Assembly (NCBI GenBank): GCA_943369665.1
Contig: CALRNX020000015.1
Location: 11,638-75,637 of the forward strand
Reading direction: 5' to 3'
Origin: UKL13-3 sp943369665
GTDB taxonomy: Bacteria; Bacteroidota; Bacteroidia; UKL13-3
Length of the DNA stretch: 64,000 nucleotides
Each line of letters starts with the position of its first letter. Position 1 is the first letter of the stretch. Made by a program: the position numbers and the translations under genes. Below, in pieces: positions 38,701 through 46,992 of the stretch. A model generated the notes under the pieces. The model was not told the origin of the DNA. It worked only from the letters and a program-made list of their open reading frames with translations, and did no database searches.

Positions 38701-40116
38701 TTAAGCAATCAGCCAATTGTTGCAGGCAAAGGTTACCGCATATTTGTGCGTGGCGACAGAACAGATATTACCAGGCTCACCGGCTCAAACCTTACCTCCA
38801 ATACTGTTACCGTTAACACAACCGGAACAATCAATACAGGAGATATGGCAATGCCTGTAACATATACTTCAAGTAACGGACAGGCAAATGATGGTTGGAA
38901 TTTAGTAGGCAACCCTTATCCATGTGCATATGATTGGAATGCTTTCAGAGATAATAATGTAGGTGTTACAAATATTGATTCTACCATATACATTCTGGAT
39001 GCAACATCGGGGTCTTACAAATCGTATAATTCAAATTCGGGAGGAAGTTTAACAGGCGGAATCATTCCATCGGGGGCTAGTTTTTGGGTAAAAGCAAATG
39101 GTACATCTCCTGCACTCACCTTAACAGAGCAATTTAAAGTTACCTCAACACCTATTGCTTTATTTAAAAATAATTCTACTGATGAATTAAGTTTGGAATT
39201 AAGAAGGGATTCAATTACAAGCGATGTTTTTATTTTGGCGCATTATCCTGCAAGTGTAGCAACTAAAGATGCATATGATATTACCAAATTGAATGGTGAA
39301 ATAAACTTGATGAGTGTAGGAAATGATGGTATTAGTCTGGCCTACGATGCTCGACCAGTTATAAGCCTCAACGATACGGTAAACTTGTTTGTAACGGGCG
39401 GAAATTACACTTATACCATAAGTGCAAAATCACTGCCCGTTAGCAGTGGCAAACTATATTACCTAATAGATAAAAAACTGGCTAACGCAGTCTTACTAAC
39501 ACACAATTTTTCATATAACTATAATACATCAATTGCAGACAGTACAAGCTTTGGAAACCGCTTTCAACTGGTTATTAGTAGTAGTAATGCACTACCAGTA
39601 ATCTATCAAAATTTTATTGCAACAAAACATCAAAAATCAATTTTACTAAATTGGAGTACCGCATCGGAAATAAACAGCCATTATTTCGAAGCAGAAAAAA
39701 GCACCGATTGTGCAACCTGGGAAACAATTGCCAATGTAATAGCTTCCGGAAACAGCAATAGCCTAAAGCACTACCAAACAACAGATGAAAGGCCAAGTAT
39801 GCAGACAGTAAATTATTACCGTATCAAGCAAGTTGATTTTGACAACGAAATTTCTTATTCGCCTATTCAGGTTGTTTCGTTTGATAATGATCAAACCATT
39901 ACAACAGATTTAGTGCCTAATCCTGCAACCAATAGAGTTGATATCATAACAACTGCAACATTTCAAAAGGCAATAATAAAAGATGTAAACGGTAAGCTCA
40001 TTTCGGAAACAACAGAATCGTTTTTTGATTTAACATCTTTTAAGCCCGGTATGTATATTGTAAAAATTGTGGATACAAATGGCAATGTACATAACCAAAA
40101 ACTCATCAAAAATTAA
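35707..40116 (+). CDS. Giant secreted surface protein with autotransporter-type repeats and T9SS sorting domain
   Basis: About 1469 residues from ATG 35707 (ATG 35713 is equally possible). A signal peptide (YFLFLLNILLLPALVWGQ) leads to a beta-rich region and a segment like the autotransporter-associated repeat (GSGVFQLTGANTYTGLTTVS, AGTLQLNKSGGT). Next are Gly/Thr/Asn-rich strands likely to form a beta-helix, then a common Bacteroidetes module (ERFISNSGRRWRFFASPHSN to FWVKANG). The region near LNWSTASEINSHYFEAEKS is shared with other T9SS proteins, and the end (LVPNPATNRVDI to NQKLIKN) is a type A sorting domain. Surface attachment is inferred. Specific function is unknown. It is flanked by sucA upstream and a sucA fragment downstream, suggesting later insertion. 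Confidence 0.87.
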   Translation: MIMLRLYKVSKNYFLFLLNILLLPALVWGQSNPVVHDLSTSNYTFTGFGSGATTAYPTSMQGHKFPAERTSANINENADGDRALVVSTDGITTGSVRNEVANGISLLNSGTNNIGAIVVAVNTTSRTNLLVTFTAQQLNDASTRVNGLRLQYRIGTTGSFTDVSPTTEYLTTLSGTNSATTFTNISLPVVCEDQPIVHIRWVYYMSSGSGSRDRIRLDDIIIASDAIATPGTSTIAAGPTAEPVSFSSLLNSQGTAVLNFDFTLLDDGSTPSNDDVATQLSQLRFRQGTGNDIADWTTAILGAELSDGTNTQTGTINATNITFSSIANGSGQLGHIPDNGNKNYSLKIWLKTDLGSLKTTIDGLNFVFRIINSDFTITGSQLLASQDVNSGATNNAVAAVSTALTFEQNTSNVNVNDNMSPSPAVSANDANGNRDLNFNGTVSITSTGTLNSTPQTVSATSGLATFTINHTASATSRTLTASASGFSNIVSTAFNITSVTNATATLWSGGTSAWLTVGNWGSGLPTSTTVAQFGNAAQTTVGINMNTATLANRTIGAIEFVSGAVARTINNSSGTVANNFILTGVAINNVSNTVLRNNSSNTMTIADGTQTLGLNFSNTTNNNVSIESSGSIVVSCIISGANPITKIGSGSGVFQLTGANTYTGLTTVSAGTLQLNKSGGTTIPITNNITVNGGTLKVSSNQTLNNIVLTSGTIVVDASTTLTINGTLTLNGGTITNNGTIAYGPTGTLVYNTGTSQTISSEWPSTNGPANITVQGASSNVTLAANRTINNALILTNGVLSIGPNTLTLNGTVSGSGTITGSATSNLTIGGTVGTINFTSGSRTIQHLIIGTGSNASLTLGTALDIAPTGGITFNAGGTKSLTTAGKTLTLKSIATNTAYIGNINGATITGNITVERFISNSGRRWRFFASPHSNATFEDLQQEIYITGAGIGSTSGTLNSNGFDATLSNQPSVYSYTESTTGNLNSGWNALTNSTSSLSNQPIVAGKGYRIFVRGDRTDITRLTGSNLTSNTVTVNTTGTINTGDMAMPVTYTSSNGQANDGWNLVGNPYPCAYDWNAFRDNNVGVTNIDSTIYILDATSGSYKSYNSNSGGSLTGGIIPSGASFWVKANGTSPALTLTEQFKVTSTPIALFKNNSTDELSLELRRDSITSDVFILAHYPASVATKDAYDITKLNGEINLMSVGNDGISLAYDARPVISLNDTVNLFVTGGNYTYTISAKSLPVSSGKLYYLIDKKLANAVLLTHNFSYNYNTSIADSTSFGNRFQLVISSSNALPVIYQNFIATKHQKSILLNWSTASEINSHYFEAEKSTDCATWETIANVIASGNSNSLKHYQTTDERPSMQTVNYYRIKQVDFDNEISYSPIQVVSFDNDQTITTDLVPNPATNRVDIITTATFQKAIIKDVNGKLISETTESFFDLTSFKPGMYIVKIVDTNGNVHNQKLIKN

Positions 40117-40229
40117 TGCAGCGACTCTTCCTAACTTTTTAAAGCCCACAAAGGAATGATTGCGGTTTTTTGTTAGCTTAGAAGTAGTGCCATGTGAACT
40201 CAATTTCTTTGATATGTCTTAAGTAGTAC

Positions 40230-40271
40230 GCAGCAGAACAACAAGCTTTAATTGATCAGGTTTTTGCGTAA
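40230..40271 (+). pseudogene. Degraded copy of the sucA 3' end
   Basis: 37 of 42 bases match sucA 35471-35512. It encodes AAEQQALIDQVFA plus a stop codon, against AAEQQALIDQAFA in sucA; four of the five base changes do not alter the peptide or stop. Similarity continues weakly after the stop (TAATTGAA). The surrounding gap 40117-40440 (324 bases) has no gene, and no more of sucA is visible upstream of this fragment. Confidence 0.8.
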
Positions 40272-40440
40272 CACATAATTGAACGCCTTACTGTTGTTTG
40301 ATTATACCCAACGTTTAAGAGACTAGTATTGCGTCCAAAAAAACGCATTTGGGTTTCTCTTTTTCATAGCGGGCAACTTCTTTATGTATTACGCACATTT
40401 TCTCTTGCACTTTATCTGATCAGGAAAAGCAGGTGCAATA

Positions 40441-41580
40441 TTATAAACCGAAGCGGTATTGAAGTCCGGCCAATAGTTGTGTACGCGTTCCCAAAAAACC
40501 AAACTCTCCTCGTAACATCCAATGTTTGTTGAGTTGAAATTGGCTGCCTACAATAAAATTCCACATGTTTTCCTGTTTTTTATCGAGTGAGTATTGAACA
40601 GTTGAATTACCTATATTGGTTATAGCATTGGATGCTCCATCCAATAACTGAGAAGCCTTTCCAATTGCTCTATCAGCTGTTTCTTTCTTCACTATATTGG
40701 ATGGTTGTTTTTGTTCAACCGGAGTTAACCCATTCCACCAAGTATCTACATTTGTTTGTGCTTGTTCAATACGTTGGTATCCATTGTCAATTTTCGCTTG
40801 AACACCGGATGCGCTTCCCAAATCGGATAAAGGAAGACTACCATATGTTCCGGAATTAATATGTACCCTAAATCCGCCAACCCAGAATGCAATATTTTGT
40901 TCCGGTTTTTTAAACCTGAATGTTTTTCCGAATCGGGGGCCGAATACATAAGCATATGCAGGTTTTGCAAGCGCATCAATATCCGTCCAGGTAAAGTTCA
41001 TATCAAACGCGGCCCATCCTCCTGCAATTCCAATGGTTGGTGTAAGACCAAATCCCGCAGTGGTTCCTACGAATTCTGCTTTGGTTTGGAATGATGCAAT
41101 ACTTTTCCAGTCACCACCTTGTACATCAGGATTTGTTGGGATACGGATATCAATATCAATCGAGGTTGCCAAACTTGATTTTGCCAATATTCCATAAACA
41201 TTTAAAAAAGGAAGTATCCAAATATCCGGACGGATATTAACTCCATATGAAGTTGCCGTAGCATTGTTAAATAGAACAATCTCATCCATATTATACATCG
41301 GACCGTGGTTAAATCCAACCTTGAGATTATTGATCGCAAGATCAGATTCCTGCCACAAATAATTTATACCAATACCTGCAGAATAAGGTAAATCAAAACC
41401 TGCGTTCGTTGCCTTTTGTCCTAGTATTGGTAATGCATAAGGATACTCTTTGATCTTTAGACTATCTTTTAAGGATTGGTGCTTTTTTCCAACAACTTTG
41501 TCTGAAAAAACCTGCGCTGTTAATTGCGTTACAAAAACAGAACAAAGTAAACATGCTGCAAAATACTTGTGAAGCTTCAT
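40441..41580 (-). CDS. Outer-membrane beta-barrel protein of unknown function
   Basis: 379 residues. A signal peptide (MKLHKYFAACLLCSVFVTQLTAQ) precedes a barrel-like body with many glycines and aromatics (YSAGIGINYLWQESD, NLKVGFNHGP, WAAFDMNFTWTD, YVFGPRFGKTFRF, NIAFWVGGFRVHI), ending in FGFLGTRTQLLAGLQYRFGL; a C-terminal strand is expected for BAM-assembled proteins. A helical, coiled-coil-like insertion (about 245-315, ASGVQAKIDNGYQRIEQAQ) lies before the last strands. A near-match -7 box (TATATTCG) is found upstream on the minus strand. I do not know its substrate. Confidence 0.72.
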   Translation of the reverse strand: MKLHKYFAACLLCSVFVTQLTAQVFSDKVVGKKHQSLKDSLKIKEYPYALPILGQKATNAGFDLPYSAGIGINYLWQESDLAINNLKVGFNHGPMYNMDEIVLFNNATATSYGVNIRPDIWILPFLNVYGILAKSSLATSIDIDIRIPTNPDVQGGDWKSIASFQTKAEFVGTTAGFGLTPTIGIAGGWAAFDMNFTWTDIDALAKPAYAYVFGPRFGKTFRFKKPEQNIAFWVGGFRVHINSGTYGSLPLSDLGSASGVQAKIDNGYQRIEQAQTNVDTWWNGLTPVEQKQPSNIVKKETADRAIGKASQLLDGASNAITNIGNSTVQYSLDKKQENMWNFIVGSQFQLNKHWMLRGEFGFLGTRTQLLAGLQYRFGL

Positions 41581-41982
41581 AGTTTAGTTTTTTAGCCTAA
41601 CGAATATAATCATAAAAGTAAAAATCAATAGCCAATTTATCGAAGATACCTGACACAAAGTACTGATAACAAAGGATAAGCCAACCCACATTTTGATGTG
41701 GGCACAACCCATATGAATACCTCTTTTAAATGAATAATGCTGCTCTGCCGGAGATATCGGACGGCTTGGTTTGCGAACTCTTTTCTTATCAATGGTATCG
41801 ATATTGAGGGACGCTTTTAAGAAAAATGCGTGTAAAATAGTTACGTCAACAGAGCCTTTAACCAAAGATGGGTTGTGCAGCAACTATAAATCCTAAACTA
41901 ATAATGGATTGTGTTTCGAGAATATAAATTCGCGCGCCTTCATAAGGGTAGCAACTACTTCACTTAAGCAATGCGTTGCCTA
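41581..41982. other. 402-base intergenic region without a supported gene
   Basis: It holds a small hairpin (CCCACAT 41685-41691 with ATGTGGG 41696-41702) lacking a clear T run, and a minus-strand open frame of 99 codons (41584-41883) without a convincing start or coding character. I see no recognisable element. Confidence 0.45.
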
Positions 41983-43233
41983 TTATTCCAAATCATTGCT
42001 CAACTTATATCTACAGATACGGTTGTTTTTTTTATCAGCTACGTATACCATCTTGCGGAAATAACAAACACCGCTTGGGTCGTTAAAACTAAAAGGACCT
42101 GTGGATGTGCCATCACTTGCAGATCCCCCAAAAGAAACGATGGCTTGTTTTTTAAGACCAGAATTAGCAGGAGGATTGATCCCTTCATAACCTTGATTGG
42201 TAAAAACATATAGCGAATCGGTTCCGCTATCTACGACAAATAAATACTGTAAGTTATCGGGAGAAATATAAGAGTCCTCCGGCTTTTTAAAACGAAAGGA
42301 TTCGTATAAAAAACGATCGGCTTTACTGTAATCGAAATTTAACAACGTTGGTGATTCACTGTATTGGGTTCCGAGATCGGGATCATCAACAACACTGATA
42401 CCTAGCACTCTGTACTCAACATTATTAACCTGATCGGCTTGTGTGATGTAAAAGTTTTTGCTGGTACTCATCCCTTGCAAACGTTGTGGCGGACCAGCCT
42501 GCGTGCAGATGGATGAAATACCCAAAGCCGATTTGATACTTGACGAAACCGGGTTAAGACCTTGTGCATAGCCAATATTGTTTCCTGCTGCATCATAAAC
42601 GAGTACACCATTATCGGGTCGCACAAATGAGTTCACATCATTTAACGGACCAGTACGTGAAACATACAATGTATTATCGTGTAAGGTAGCCAAACCCGTA
42701 AACTGAACAGCCTCATCGTTGGCAAACCGATTACCGGTAGAAGCACGTGAATCATCACATAACGGGTGGATTAATGTATCTTCAAACTGAAACGAACCTG
42801 CCGCGGTATTGCTGATATGATACACACAAGCACGATTCCCAAAAGAGGTCTCAATACGACCGGCTACGTATGTGTGCAAACGTCTGTCTTGTGTTACGTC
42901 TGTTGCCCCATTGATGGTAATGCGTTTGCCAATGCTTCCTTTCTGATCAAAAATGATCAATTCATTATCGGTAGGATCGGACTCATTATTGAGTGCTACT
43001 ACATAAATAAACTCATCGTATCCCACATACACGTCCACCGGATTGGTGATTCCTTCAAAAAAAGGAAAAATGGGTACATAGCCCACCGTGCTTGGATTTA
43101 AAGAAGGATCTATTCTTCCTTGCTCAAATATTTCATCCACCTGATCATCCTGTTTGCTACCGAACAAACCGGTACAAGCAGCCAACAAGCTGGTTGATAT
43201 GACGAATCCAATGATGTATCGTAGCTTTTGCAT
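41983..43233 (-). CDS. Lipoprotein with NHL-like beta-propeller
   Basis: 416 residues. Signal sequence FVISTSLLAAC carries a clear lipobox. The body shows repeated propeller-like blades (DVYVGYDEFIYVVALNN, LHTYVAGRIETS, NLQYLFVVDSGTDSLYVFTN, FNDPSGVCYFRKMVYVADKK, NNRICRYKLS), fitting the NHL type. Acidic residues and the sequence DGTSTGPFSFNDPSGV near the end match the phrasing of NHL repeats. The start codon overlaps the stop codon of the upstream PorV-like gene by one base, so the two are co-translated. Likely anchored in the outer membrane; role unknown. Confidence 0.8.
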   Translation of the reverse strand: MQKLRYIIGFVISTSLLAACTGLFGSKQDDQVDEIFEQGRIDPSLNPSTVGYVPIFPFFEGITNPVDVYVGYDEFIYVVALNNESDPTDNELIIFDQKGSIGKRITINGATDVTQDRRLHTYVAGRIETSFGNRACVYHISNTAAGSFQFEDTLIHPLCDDSRASTGNRFANDEAVQFTGLATLHDNTLYVSRTGPLNDVNSFVRPDNGVLVYDAAGNNIGYAQGLNPVSSSIKSALGISSICTQAGPPQRLQGMSTSKNFYITQADQVNNVEYRVLGISVVDDPDLGTQYSESPTLLNFDYSKADRFLYESFRFKKPEDSYISPDNLQYLFVVDSGTDSLYVFTNQGYEGINPPANSGLKKQAIVSFGGSASDGTSTGPFSFNDPSGVCYFRKMVYVADKKNNRICRYKLSNDLE

Positions 43234-44237
43234 TATCTAATATTAACAGCCAATGTTATCCGATGATTATTCCCTAAACTTTCTTTCGCCAAAAATCCGT
43301 AATCAACAGAAATACCTCCAAATCCTCTCCTCATTTTCAGACCAATACCGGCCGAGGGCGCCACATACTTCTGATCGGAACCAAACTCATATCCTGTGCG
43401 CACATATACTACATTCAAATAAGCATACTCCATTCCAAGCGAATATGTTTCATTATTATCGGTTGGGTGGTTTAGTTGACCCATAGCAGTTAGCACATGA
43501 TCATTTGAATGAATCGGATCGAACGCAGCACCAATTCTAAAAATTCCAGGTACGGTTACCGTACTAAAACTTTGAATATCCGTTTCGCCATCAAACTTAA
43601 GAATGCTCACATCACCACTGGGACTTACATTAAATCCAAAATTACTGAAATTAATTCCGAAACGCGTATGCTTTACACCCACATCATATTTAAGTCCTAA
43701 GTCGAACAATACATTATTTACATTAACTCCTGCAAAACCTTCGTTGGCAAATTTTCCATTTACACCAAAACTAAAACTGTTGGTTAAGATCTTCGCATAA
43801 GTCAAACCCACCAGATAATTGGAAACGGTAAAGGTGCGTCCTGTACCTTTCGATTCAAATTCGGTGGTTTCATCCATTTGTCCGTAATTCATTGAAAAAA
43901 CCTGCACACCAACATAAGATAGTTTCCCGGGTTTAAATACTGCACCCACGAAGTTTGACGACATATCGCCAAAATAGCGAGTATGCGAAACCATTACATT
44001 CACTTTTCCAGTATCCACATTAGTGATACCTGCCGGGTTCCAAAACATAGCCGATGGATCATTGGTGATGGCTACGGCCGAACCGGCCAATCCCATTCCC
44101 CTTGCATCCGGGCTGATCTTTAGAAACTGCATACCCGAACCGCCCGTACGCGAATCGCCAAAAGTAGGCAATAACTGAGCCTGTGCTCCAAAAGCACCGA
44201 TAAAAGAGAGTATAAAAAGTAGTCTATGAACTTTCAT
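43233..44237 (-). CDS. PorV/PorQ-family outer-membrane barrel protein
   Basis: 334 residues from ATG 44237 (preferred over 44252; MKVHRLLFILSFIGAFGAQAQ is a clean signal peptide). The body matches PorV/PorQ-like barrels of the FadL/UPF0164 type: LKISPDARGMGLAGSAVA, DPSAMFWNPAGI, GFGVNGKFANEGF-like strands, GMEYAYLNVVYVRTGYEF and SAGIGLKMRRGFGGISVDY. PorV itself is part of the T9SS attachment complex; this paralogue may serve a similar export or anchoring role, but nearby por genes are absent. It is translationally coupled to the propeller lipoprotein. Confidence 0.85.
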   Translation of the reverse strand: MKVHRLLFILSFIGAFGAQAQLLPTFGDSRTGGSGMQFLKISPDARGMGLAGSAVAITNDPSAMFWNPAGITNVDTGKVNVMVSHTRYFGDMSSNFVGAVFKPGKLSYVGVQVFSMNYGQMDETTEFESKGTGRTFTVSNYLVGLTYAKILTNSFSFGVNGKFANEGFAGVNVNNVLFDLGLKYDVGVKHTRFGINFSNFGFNVSPSGDVSILKFDGETDIQSFSTVTVPGIFRIGAAFDPIHSNDHVLTAMGQLNHPTDNNETYSLGMEYAYLNVVYVRTGYEFGSDQKYVAPSAGIGLKMRRGFGGISVDYGFLAKESLGNNHRITLAVNIR

Positions 44238-44483
44238 TGAATGAGCCGGCAAAATAACGCCAAATTTTGAAAAACACGATTAATAAATTATGAAGTCAGG
44301 TCTTTTGTGTAAGGTTCGCTTTTTGCGGCCAGAGACCTCTTGTTGATCCGGGATTTGTATTCTCCATAAATACCTGGCTATACAGGCATAACCGCTAACG
44401 GTCAGACACAGAAAGCCAACTTTTAAACAAGATTTGTTCTGTGCAAAAAAAGCCGCAACTTGCGGGCATTGTTTACCACTCAA

Positions 44484-46061
44484 ATGACTGTAAAATCTCA
44501 TCTTCAATATTTTGCCCTAAGTTTATTAAGTGCCCTATTATTCATTATCAGCTGGCAGCCTTATTCCATCATTGTTGCATTGTTTGGAGCATTTATCCCT
44601 TTATTGGTTATTGAGAAAAAAATCAGAGCAGAACAAGGTAATGCCGGCTGGGTATTTTTCTATGCGTTCATTACGTTTTTCACCTGGAATACTGGTTCAA
44701 CTTATTGGCTTTGGAACGCTACGGTTGAAGGGGCTTATGCAGCGTTTTTAATCAATACCCTATTGATGTGTATCCCCGTTATGGTGTATCATTTTTTTGC
44801 AAAAAAAACAGTGGCGAGTCATGCCGAATGGATCTTTAATACGGCATGGTTATCGTTTGAATATTTGCATCATACATGGGAATTTAGCTGGCCCTGGTTA
44901 TCGCTGGGCAATGCTTTTGCAGCGTTTCCATTCATGGTACAATTTTATGAACTCACCGGAGTTGTAGGGGGAAGTTTTTGGGTATTATATGCCAATATCA
45001 AAGTATTCAGGCTGATCACCAAATGGAATGAAAACAGTCAGCGTATCAATATTTCGCGAAGCATGAACCTGATCTTTTTCATTGGATTTGCCCCTTTGTT
45101 CCTGTCATGGTATGTGTCTTCCAATTATAAACCAACGGGCATTCCAGTTAATGTAGTGGTGGTACAGCCCAATATCGATCCATATAATGATAAGTTTGAA
45201 GGACAATCGGCAATTGAACAAACACATACAATGCTTAAACTTGCTGCAGAGGTGATGGACTCCTCGGTGCAACTTGTTTGTTTTCCGGAAACAGCTTTGC
45301 AAGGAGGACTTGATGAAAACAACCTGAACAATGAACCAAGTGTTCTATTCGTAAAAGAGTTTTTGACAAGCTATCCCAACGCTTCTATTTTAAGCGGTGC
45401 CGATTCATATAAATTTTACCCTGCCAACGAAAGAACATTTACCGCCCGTAAGTATAATGAACAATTGTATTATGATGCATTCAATACAGCGTTACTCATT
45501 CATCCAACAAAACCAACAGCCATTTACCACAAAGCCAAACTCGTTCCCGGTGTTGAAAGCATGCCATATCAGCAAGTATTGGGTTTTCTTGGTAAGGCCG
45601 CTATCGATCTTGGTGGCACTTCGGGCAGCCTCGGGCGAAACACGGAAGCTGCAAACTTTGATATAGGTAATACACTATGGGCGGCCCCGGTTATCTGCTA
45701 CGAAAGTGTATTCGGACAATATGTAACAGATTATATTACTAAGGGTGCGGGGTTATTATGTGTTATCACCAATGATGGTTGGTGGGGTAATACCCCGGGC
45801 TACAAACAACATTTTGACTATGCGAGGTTGCGTGCAATTGAAACACGCAGGTATGTTGCACGCGCTGCCAATACAGGCATTTCAGGATTTATTGATGATA
45901 AAGGAAACGTGATCTCAAAAACGGATTGGTGGGTTCCGGCAGTGCAAAAAGCCACATTGTATTACAACCGCACTGAAACCTTTTATGTAAAGTATGCTTG
46001 GTATATTGAGTTATTGCCAGTGCTTCTTTTCGCATTAGCAGTGTTGAGAAAAAGAAGCTAA
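44484..46061 (+). CDS. lnt: Apolipoprotein N-acyltransferase
   Basis: An inner-membrane enzyme that adds the third acyl chain to lipoproteins. ATG 44484 is preferred over an in-frame TTG at 44460. Several N-terminal membrane helices (LSLLSALLFIISWQPYSII, GAFIPLLVIEK, FYAFITFFTWN) precede the nitrilase-like domain with the Glu-Lys-Cys triad: FPETALQGG, KAKLVPGVE and VICYESVFG. W/G-rich SWPWLSLGNAFAAFP is typical of the family. Length (525 aa) is normal. The gene converges on the inositol monophosphatase gene, their ends overlapping by 4 bases. Confidence 0.94.
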   Translation: MTVKSHLQYFALSLLSALLFIISWQPYSIIVALFGAFIPLLVIEKKIRAEQGNAGWVFFYAFITFFTWNTGSTYWLWNATVEGAYAAFLINTLLMCIPVMVYHFFAKKTVASHAEWIFNTAWLSFEYLHHTWEFSWPWLSLGNAFAAFPFMVQFYELTGVVGGSFWVLYANIKVFRLITKWNENSQRINISRSMNLIFFIGFAPLFLSWYVSSNYKPTGIPVNVVVVQPNIDPYNDKFEGQSAIEQTHTMLKLAAEVMDSSVQLVCFPETALQGGLDENNLNNEPSVLFVKEFLTSYPNASILSGADSYKFYPANERTFTARKYNEQLYYDAFNTALLIHPTKPTAIYHKAKLVPGVESMPYQQVLGFLGKAAIDLGGTSGSLGRNTEAANFDIGNTLWAAPVICYESVFGQYVTDYITKGAGLLCVITNDGWWGNTPGYKQHFDYARLRAIETRRYVARAANTGISGFIDDKGNVISKTDWWVPAVQKATLYYNRTETFYVKYAWYIELLPVLLFALAVLRKRS

Positions 46062-46852
46062 TCAGCAAATGCTTTTTCCACCACATCGAAAAAACTCGGA
46101 TACAATGCACCCGATGCTGCAACAATCGATCGACCAAAAATGCAGTCATCACCACCTTTAAAGTCACTTACCTTTCCGCCTGCCTGTTGAACAATGAATA
46201 CCCCTCCTGCTACATCCCACGGACTCAAACCATATTCAAAATATCCGTCAAACCGTCCGCAGGCAACATAAGCCAGATCAACGGCAGCACTTCCCATCCT
46301 GCGCATGCCTTGTGTATGTTTCATAAAATATTGCAAGGCATTGATATAACCTGTCATTCCATCAAAATCGTAATATGGGAAACCGGTTGCCAATAATGAT
46401 TTTGAGAGGTCAGGATTTTGTTTCACCGAGATCTCATTGCCATTTAAATATGCCTTACTGCCTTCCCATGCATAAAACAATTCATGGCGATTGACTTCAT
46501 ACACAATACCCATCACCGGTTTTTTGTTGCGCAACAATCCGATACTGATGCTGTATACCGGAATTTGATGAATAAAATTGGTGGTCCCGTCCAACGGATC
46601 GATCACCCACATGTATTCTTTTTCCTCGGTAGCTATGGTTTGTTCCTCCGTTATAAAACCCGCTTCCGGCAAAATTTCAGAAAGACCTTTCACCAATTTT
46701 TCTTCAGCTGTTTTATCTACATACGACACCAACTGGTTAAAGCTTTTTTCTTCCACTTTATCATAATTAAACCCTTTGGCTTCGTTATCAATAAACGATC
46801 CCACCTGTTTGGTTAATTCGCAAGCCCGCAGGCAACTATGTTCAATATTCAT
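46058..46852 (-). CDS. suhB: Inositol monophosphatase family protein
   Basis: A Mg-dependent phosphatase hydrolysing inositol-1-phosphate and related sugar phosphates; the E. coli homologue is SuhB. Metal-binding motifs are ITEEQT, DPLDGTTNF and the late WDVAGG; the chain also contains RMGSAAVDLAYVACGRFDGY. ATG 46852 (264 aa) is chosen; the frame extends 13 codons upstream without signal. The symbol rests on family membership only. A near-match promoter box (TATACTTG) lies a few bases upstream on this strand. Confidence 0.88.
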   Translation of the reverse strand: MNIEHSCLRACELTKQVGSFIDNEAKGFNYDKVEEKSFNQLVSYVDKTAEEKLVKGLSEILPEAGFITEEQTIATEEKEYMWVIDPLDGTTNFIHQIPVYSISIGLLRNKKPVMGIVYEVNRHELFYAWEGSKAYLNGNEISVKQNPDLSKSLLATGFPYYDFDGMTGYINALQYFMKHTQGMRRMGSAAVDLAYVACGRFDGYFEYGLSPWDVAGGVFIVQQAGGKVSDFKGGDDCIFGRSIVAASGALYPSFFDVVEKAFAD

Positions 46853-46904
46853 GGTGCAAGTATACGTGATTAGTTGATTGTATATTGTCAATATCTAAAT
46901 GTCA

Positions 46905-46948
46905 TTTTTCATCACAAAAAAGGTGCGACCAACAAGCCGCACCTTTTT
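46905..46948 (-). terminator. Terminator (minus strand) of the small T9SS gene
   Basis: An 11-bp stem (46917-46927 with 46938-46948) is followed on the minus strand by TTTTTTGTGAT, 45 bases after the T9SS gene stop. Confidence 0.85.
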
Positions 46949-46992
46949 ATATTGTTAAGCTCAACTAAGCTAAAACACAATCAACAAAACAC

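Noticed and set aside
41584..41883. Minus-strand frame of 99 codons in the 402-base gap
   Set aside because: No start context, signal or recognisable motif; amino-acid composition is not coding-like. Kept only as a note in the gap entry.
44280..44507. Minus-strand frame of 75 codons before lnt
   Set aside because: It overlaps the likely lnt start on the opposite strand and has no family motif. I considered a tRNA remnant because of short local similarities but could not find a cloverleaf.
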